NCBI RefSeq assembly: GCF_901709675.1 | Contig: NC_051098.1 | Span: 2,282,500-2,346,499 of the forward strand | Source: Syngnathus acus | Taxonomy: Eukaryota > Chordata > Actinopteri > Syngnathiformes > Syngnathidae | DNA: 64,000 nucleotides | Reading direction: 5' to 3' | In this document: positions 49,201-55,200 of the stretch, piece by piece | Position numbering within the stretch: the first letter of the stretch is position 1 | Layout: every line of letters begins with the position of its first letter | Made by a program: the position numbers and the translations under genes | The notes under the pieces: generated by a model | Databases searched by the model: none | Told to the model about the DNA's origin: nothing | Seen by the model: the letters and a program-made list of their open reading frames with translations, nothing else

Positions 49201-52200
49201 TATTTTAAATAACTATCACATAAACAGCGCTCTGCCAAAATGTTTCAGTACGTTTTAGTACGACTAGTAAATTACAAGGTCGCATCGCTTCCCAGCATTA
49301 CGGCAACCGTGGTCATGGGGCGTCACTGAATAGCTGTTGTACCCGCGAGGCCATTTCATTTCAAAATAGGCTGTTCCGTTCATGTTTTCGAGTACATTTA
49401 CGGCTCAATAACCAACGGAATCATAAATAAGCAGCACCAATGTGTTAAATCAGTCTTTAATCGGTTCCGATCACTTTTATGGGAGACAGTTTGAGAAACG
49501 TGATTGTTTACAGGGGGCTGCCACGACACTGCTGAGGCTCATGGGGGTTTGCGGGTGGCTAATGCTATAATGACAGCTGATACGCACGAGGCTATTTCAT
49601 TTCAAAATAGGCTGCGCCGTTAATGTTTCAAGTAAATTCACGGATCGATATGGAAGGGAAACACAGGTAAGCAGTACCAATGTGTTAGATTGAACTTTAG
49701 TCAGTTCCGATCATTTTGTAGAATGATCGGAAGATAGATAGAAACGCGATCGTTTACAGAAGGCTCATTGGTTATTGGCTAGTGGATGCATACCGCAACC
49801 CTAGTCAACCTCAGTTTGTTGCAGAATAGCTTCTATTTTATGTGCCTTTTAATCCGGTGCGCCCTATACAGGACTGTCTCAGAAAATTTGAATATTGTGA
49901 TAGTTCTTTATTTTCTGTAATGCAATTAAAAAAACAAAAATCTCATACATTCTGGATTCATTACAACCCAACTGAAATATTGCAAGCCTTTTATTATTTT
50001 AATATTGCTGATTAAGGCATACACTCAAATATCCTATCTCAAAATATTAGAATATCATGAAAAAGTTTCCTAGTAGGGTATTCAACTAACCACTTGAATG
50101 GTCTAATTAACTAGAAACACCTGCAAGGGTTTCCTGAGCCTTGAAAAACACTCGGCTTGGTTCAGTAAACTAAATCACAAGTATGGGCAAGACTGCTGAT
50201 CTGACTGCTGTCCAGAGGACCATCATTGACACTATCCATCAGGAGGGTAAGACACAAAAAGAAATTTCTCAAAGAGCAAGCTGTTCACAGAGTGCAGTTT
50301 CAAAGCACAGCCACAAAAAGTCTGTTGGAAGGGGGAAATGTGGCAGGAAACGCTGCACAACCAAGAGAGATGACTGCAGCCTTAACAGCTCTGTGAAGAA
50401 GAGTCACTTCCAGAATTTGGGGGAGCTTCAAAGACAGTGGACTGAAACTGGAGTCCAGGTATCAAAAGCCATTGTTCACAGATGTGTCCGGGAAATGGGC
50501 TACAATAGCCTTATTCCCATGGTCAAGCCACTTCTGAACTCAAGACAACGGAAGAAGCGTCTGACTTGGGCTATGGAAAAGAAGCACTGGCCAGTTCCAG
50601 AGTGGTCCCAAGTCCTCTTTTCAGACAAAAGCAAGTTTTGTATTTCATTTGGAAGTCAAGGCGCCGGAATTTGGAGAAAGGCTGGAGAGAAGCAAAATCC
50701 AAGTTGCTTGAAATCCAGTGTGAAGTTCCCACAGTCAGCGATGGTTTGGGGAGCCATGTCAGCTGCTGGTGTTGGTCCAATGTATTTCATCAAGTCCGGA
50801 GTAAATGTAGCTGTGTACCAAGAGATTTTAGAGCACTACATGCTTCCGTCTGCTGAAAAGCTCTATGGAGATGATGATTTCATTTTCCAGCATGATCTGG
50901 CACCTGCCCACAGTGCCAAAACCACCAGTAAATAGTGTACTGACCATAGCATTACTGTCCTCGATTGGCCTGCCAATTCCCCTGACCTGAACCCCATAGA
51001 GAATTTGTGGGGTATTGTGAAGAAGAAGCTGAAAGACACCAGACCCAACTATGCAAATGAGCTAAAGGCTGCTATTGAAGCATCCTGGGCATCCATAACG
51101 CCTCAGCAATGCCACAGGCTGATTGCCTCCATGCCACGCCGCATTGATGCAGTAATCTGTGCAAAAGGATTCCCAACCAAGTACTGAGTACATTAATGGA
51201 CATTTTCAAATGTTTGATTTTGTTTAGCTGTTTTAAATCTTTTTATTTGTACCGTATTTTCCGGACTATAAGGCGCACCTAAAAACCTAAAATTTTCTCA
51301 AAAGCCGACAGTGCGCCTTATAGTCCAGTGCGCCTTATATATGGATCAATTGATGAATTTGTTGATCCATACTGGTTGTACACAGTGCTCTGCCAAAATG
51401 TTTCAGTACGTTTTAGTACGACTAGTAAATTACAAGGTCGCATCGCTTCCCAACATTACGGCAACTGTAGTCAGGGGGCGTCACCGAATAGCTGTTGTAC
51501 CCGCGAGGCTATTTCATTTAAAAATAGGCTGCTCCGTTAATGTTTTGAGTAAATTTACGGATTGATATGGAAGGGAAACATAGGTAAGCAGTACCAATGT
51601 GTTAGATCGAACTTTAGTCAGTTCCGATCATTTTATAGGAGATCGTTTGAGAAACGCGATTGTTTACACTTTGCTGAGGCTCATGGGAGATTGCGAGCTG
51701 AGGCTCATGGGACTTTGCGGATGGCTAATGCTATAACGATAGCTGCTATACGTACCAGGCTATTTCATGTCAAAATAGGCTGCTCTGTTAATGTTTCGAG
51801 TAAATCTACGGATCGATATGGAAGGGAAACATAGGTAAGTAGTACCAATGCGTTAGATCGAACTTTAATCAGTTCCGATCATTTTATAGGAGATCGTATG
51901 AGAAACGCGATTGTTTACACTAAGCCTATTCAGGCTTCCAAGCAGCTCCACATTATACATTAAGAATGTCAACAATTTGAACCCCATTTTATTTGAACAC
52001 AATTTGAATCTTACCTCCTGCTGTTCAGCATCTGTGGTGAGGTGCTTTGAGGAGTGATGTTCAGGGGGACCATTACAAACTAACTCCAATTGGCGCACCC
52101 CTGCAGGATGTAGAATGGAGGGTGGATTCCTGTACTGGGACTTGATGGCATCTGGTACCTGAAAACAAAACGCAATTGTTACAAAAACAATTGTAGAAGA

Positions 52201-55200
52201 TGGACAACAATTTAGGAACTTCAGAAATATACCAGTTTATCTGAACAGATGCAAAAACACACATTGTACTGTGGCACAGTCTACCTTGATAGTCTTTTTG
52301 TTGCACTGCTGAGTGGTCCGACAGTTTGGTGAAAACTGCCGATGGACTCTGCGAAGAAAGTCCAACTTGACTGCATGTTGGGACATTCTGTCTTGAAACT
52401 CATCGAAAAGCTGACACCGACTGGACAGGCTAAGGCTTCTCTGATTTAGCTAAGCAACCAAAAATGCACAAAAAAAAAACCACACAAAGCTAAGCATTGT
52501 ATTTAACCAGAAGATGTTATTTGCAGTTCAACGCCACTCACCACTAAATGCTCAACGTGATTTGGGCACATCCATTTACCAGCAGGTAAAGCTGTAAGGG
52601 GTGGGTCCAGACAGTCCGTGTGGAACAGGAGAGGACAGTAGTCGCACTGTATCAAGGGAGCCAACCTGCAACTTCTACAGCGAGTAATAAAACACAAAGA
52701 CAGCAAAACAATCAAGAATATAAGAGATCTTATTTATATGTCAGTACACATTATGGTATATCAGAATACCTGTTGCATGAAAAACAGACTTTGACTGGTA
52801 ATGGCACCAGACCATTCGGATCTAGTTCATATTGCGGTCGCCTGAATGGCCTGCCAAGCAATTCCTCCTTTTTCCTTCGTTTACTGCTGCCTGAACACAG
52901 ATAACATGTTTGTTACCAAACTTTGTAGAAGTGATAAACCTATTACAACAATGCTATTTAATTTTGGGCCCAGAACCAATACCCTGAGTGGCCCAGCCTG
53001 TCAGTTTTAAATTGCATTCAAGAGATGCAGAGGGTTATCACAAAGATAACAAAACTTCCGACAGTGTTTGATACTGTGAATGTAACACATGCATAGCCGA
53101 CCCACATAGCTGACGGTGCTAAAAACCCAAACAGTGGTAAGATACTGGGGGGAAAAAACATCCATTTCGACTTTGAAACGTAAAATTGACACCAAAACAT
53201 GTTGATGCACTGTGTATGACCTAGCTACATTCCTTGATTTAAAAAAATTGGCCCAACCGAAATCATAATTGAATATTATTGTATTACAAGATAGAATTGC
53301 ATTAGCTGACTTTCATTTGACAATGCTTTTTAGGTACTGACTAACCTGGCAATGCAGTGGTACATGTAAGTTCGCTAGGTAGCTGGAACTGTGTAGGATT
53401 TCTCTCCAAAGCGGCTGCTATGAGCAGCTGAAAGGGCCTCTTGAGAAGACGTGGTACTGGAGAAGATAATACAGTATTCTCCAGCTCTGTGCCCTGAACA
53501 TCATCCTCAGGCGCCTCCTCTTCTCCATCATTCTGCTCCTCTGAGGGGGTAGGGGTCGACGAAGTATTGGAAGTTGGCGTGCCTGGCCGGCTGCTTGGCC
53601 TGCTGCTACTCCTACGGTCCAAGAGGCGTACCTGGGCCACGCGAAGACCAGGCCCTGCTGCTCCAGCCCCTGGGGGAAGGCCATCAAGACGCAGTGGGCC
53701 AGTGCCAAGCTCCAGCTCCATAGCTGGAGAGGAAGCACGTTTATTAACAGAAGACTTTTCCAGCAGGCCGTTGGTTTGTTCAGACTTTTGCTCTCGCTTC
53801 TGAAAAAGATCATAAGAAAAACATTAAAACTTCATCAAAATTTTGTTTTGTCTGAAGCCCATCAGCAGTGCAAAGACATTTGGTAGAGGGCCAAATCTGA
53901 TCTACAACACACCTTTTTTCGAACATTGCAGCGGTGGCACATCCATTCTCCTGGAGGAAGCATCTCTTCACTCAGGGGTGGGTTGCTATGCCAAATGAGG
54001 AAACAATCAGTCAATAAGTCAGTTATCAGTTTTTAATAAAACTTATTGCACGTCTTTGCGATGAGCATATTGTACGTACCAATGACATTATTTTTCGTTA
54101 TATCGTGCAGCCCTTTGAATGTGTAGATAAGTGTTTGACATAAATATTGAGGTTCCGACAAAGCATATTTCTCAAAGTTACTATTAATAAAGGATGGACT
54201 AAGATGCTCTGTGTTGAACATGATATAAAATAGGTAAAATTGAAAGAAGAGTCATGATGGGGCCACTTGACAAATTGACACAAATAGAAATAATATGCGA
54301 AATGCTACGACACCACATTTAATTGAGATACGAAACAATTCATTGCAGGTTAACCACATGTGGAGATTGCTATTGCATTGTGACCTGTGCAGTTTTGTAC
54401 CAATTAGTCCAAATGTCCAAGTTGCAATGATGTTAGTAGTAGAAATGCAGTCCGAGAGAACATCCTTTAAAGCTGACTTTCCAAAACTTACACTATATCC
54501 ATCCATTTTCTGAACCGCTTAGTCCCCACGGGGGTCGCGGGAGTGCTGGAGCCTATCCCAGCCGTCAACGGGCAGTAGGCGGGGGACACCCTGAACCGGT
54601 TGCCAGCCGATCGCAGGGCACACAGAGACAAACAACCAATTGCACTCGCACTCACACCTAGGGACAATTTGGAGTCTTCAATCGGCCTACCAAGCATGTT
54701 TTTGGGATGTGGGAGGAAACCGGAGTGCCCGGAGAAAACCCACACGGGCCCGGGGAGAACATGCAAACTCCACACAGGGAGGGCCGGAGGTGGAATCGAA
54801 CCCGCACCCTCCTAACTGTGAGGCGGACGTGCTACCCAGTGCGCCACCGAGCCGCCCCACTTACACTATATTTATATAAAAAAAAAATAAAATCCGCTCC
54901 CCCACACACACATGAACAAACAAGCTACATTTTAAAAAAAGCCTAGTAGGATGGCGTTGAATGAGAAAGGAGCAGGGAGGTCGCCATATTGTAAACAGAC
55001 TCCATTTATGGCAACGGCTGCAGCTCCACTGGCTGTGACGCGTCAGAGTGGGATGGCCGACTGTACATTAAATAGAAATTAACGGACAACCAAAGCGCAC
55101 AGACTTATAATTACAGAAAATGAATAATTTAACGCATTTATAATTATTCATTCGATGCAACCTGATTAGAAATCTGGCTGCAGTACACAACGCACTGACC

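Larger units (their letters stand above)
46994..49866. mobile_element. pogo-like MITE split by a hAT element
   Basis: Left CCGTAATTTTCGGACTATAA, after TA. The 3' body (49228-49866) shares AAAATGTTTCAGTACGTTTT and GGGGCGTCAC with 18800-20159. The right end is cut by the Tc1 element at 49869 and does not resume beyond it. Confidence 0.65.
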
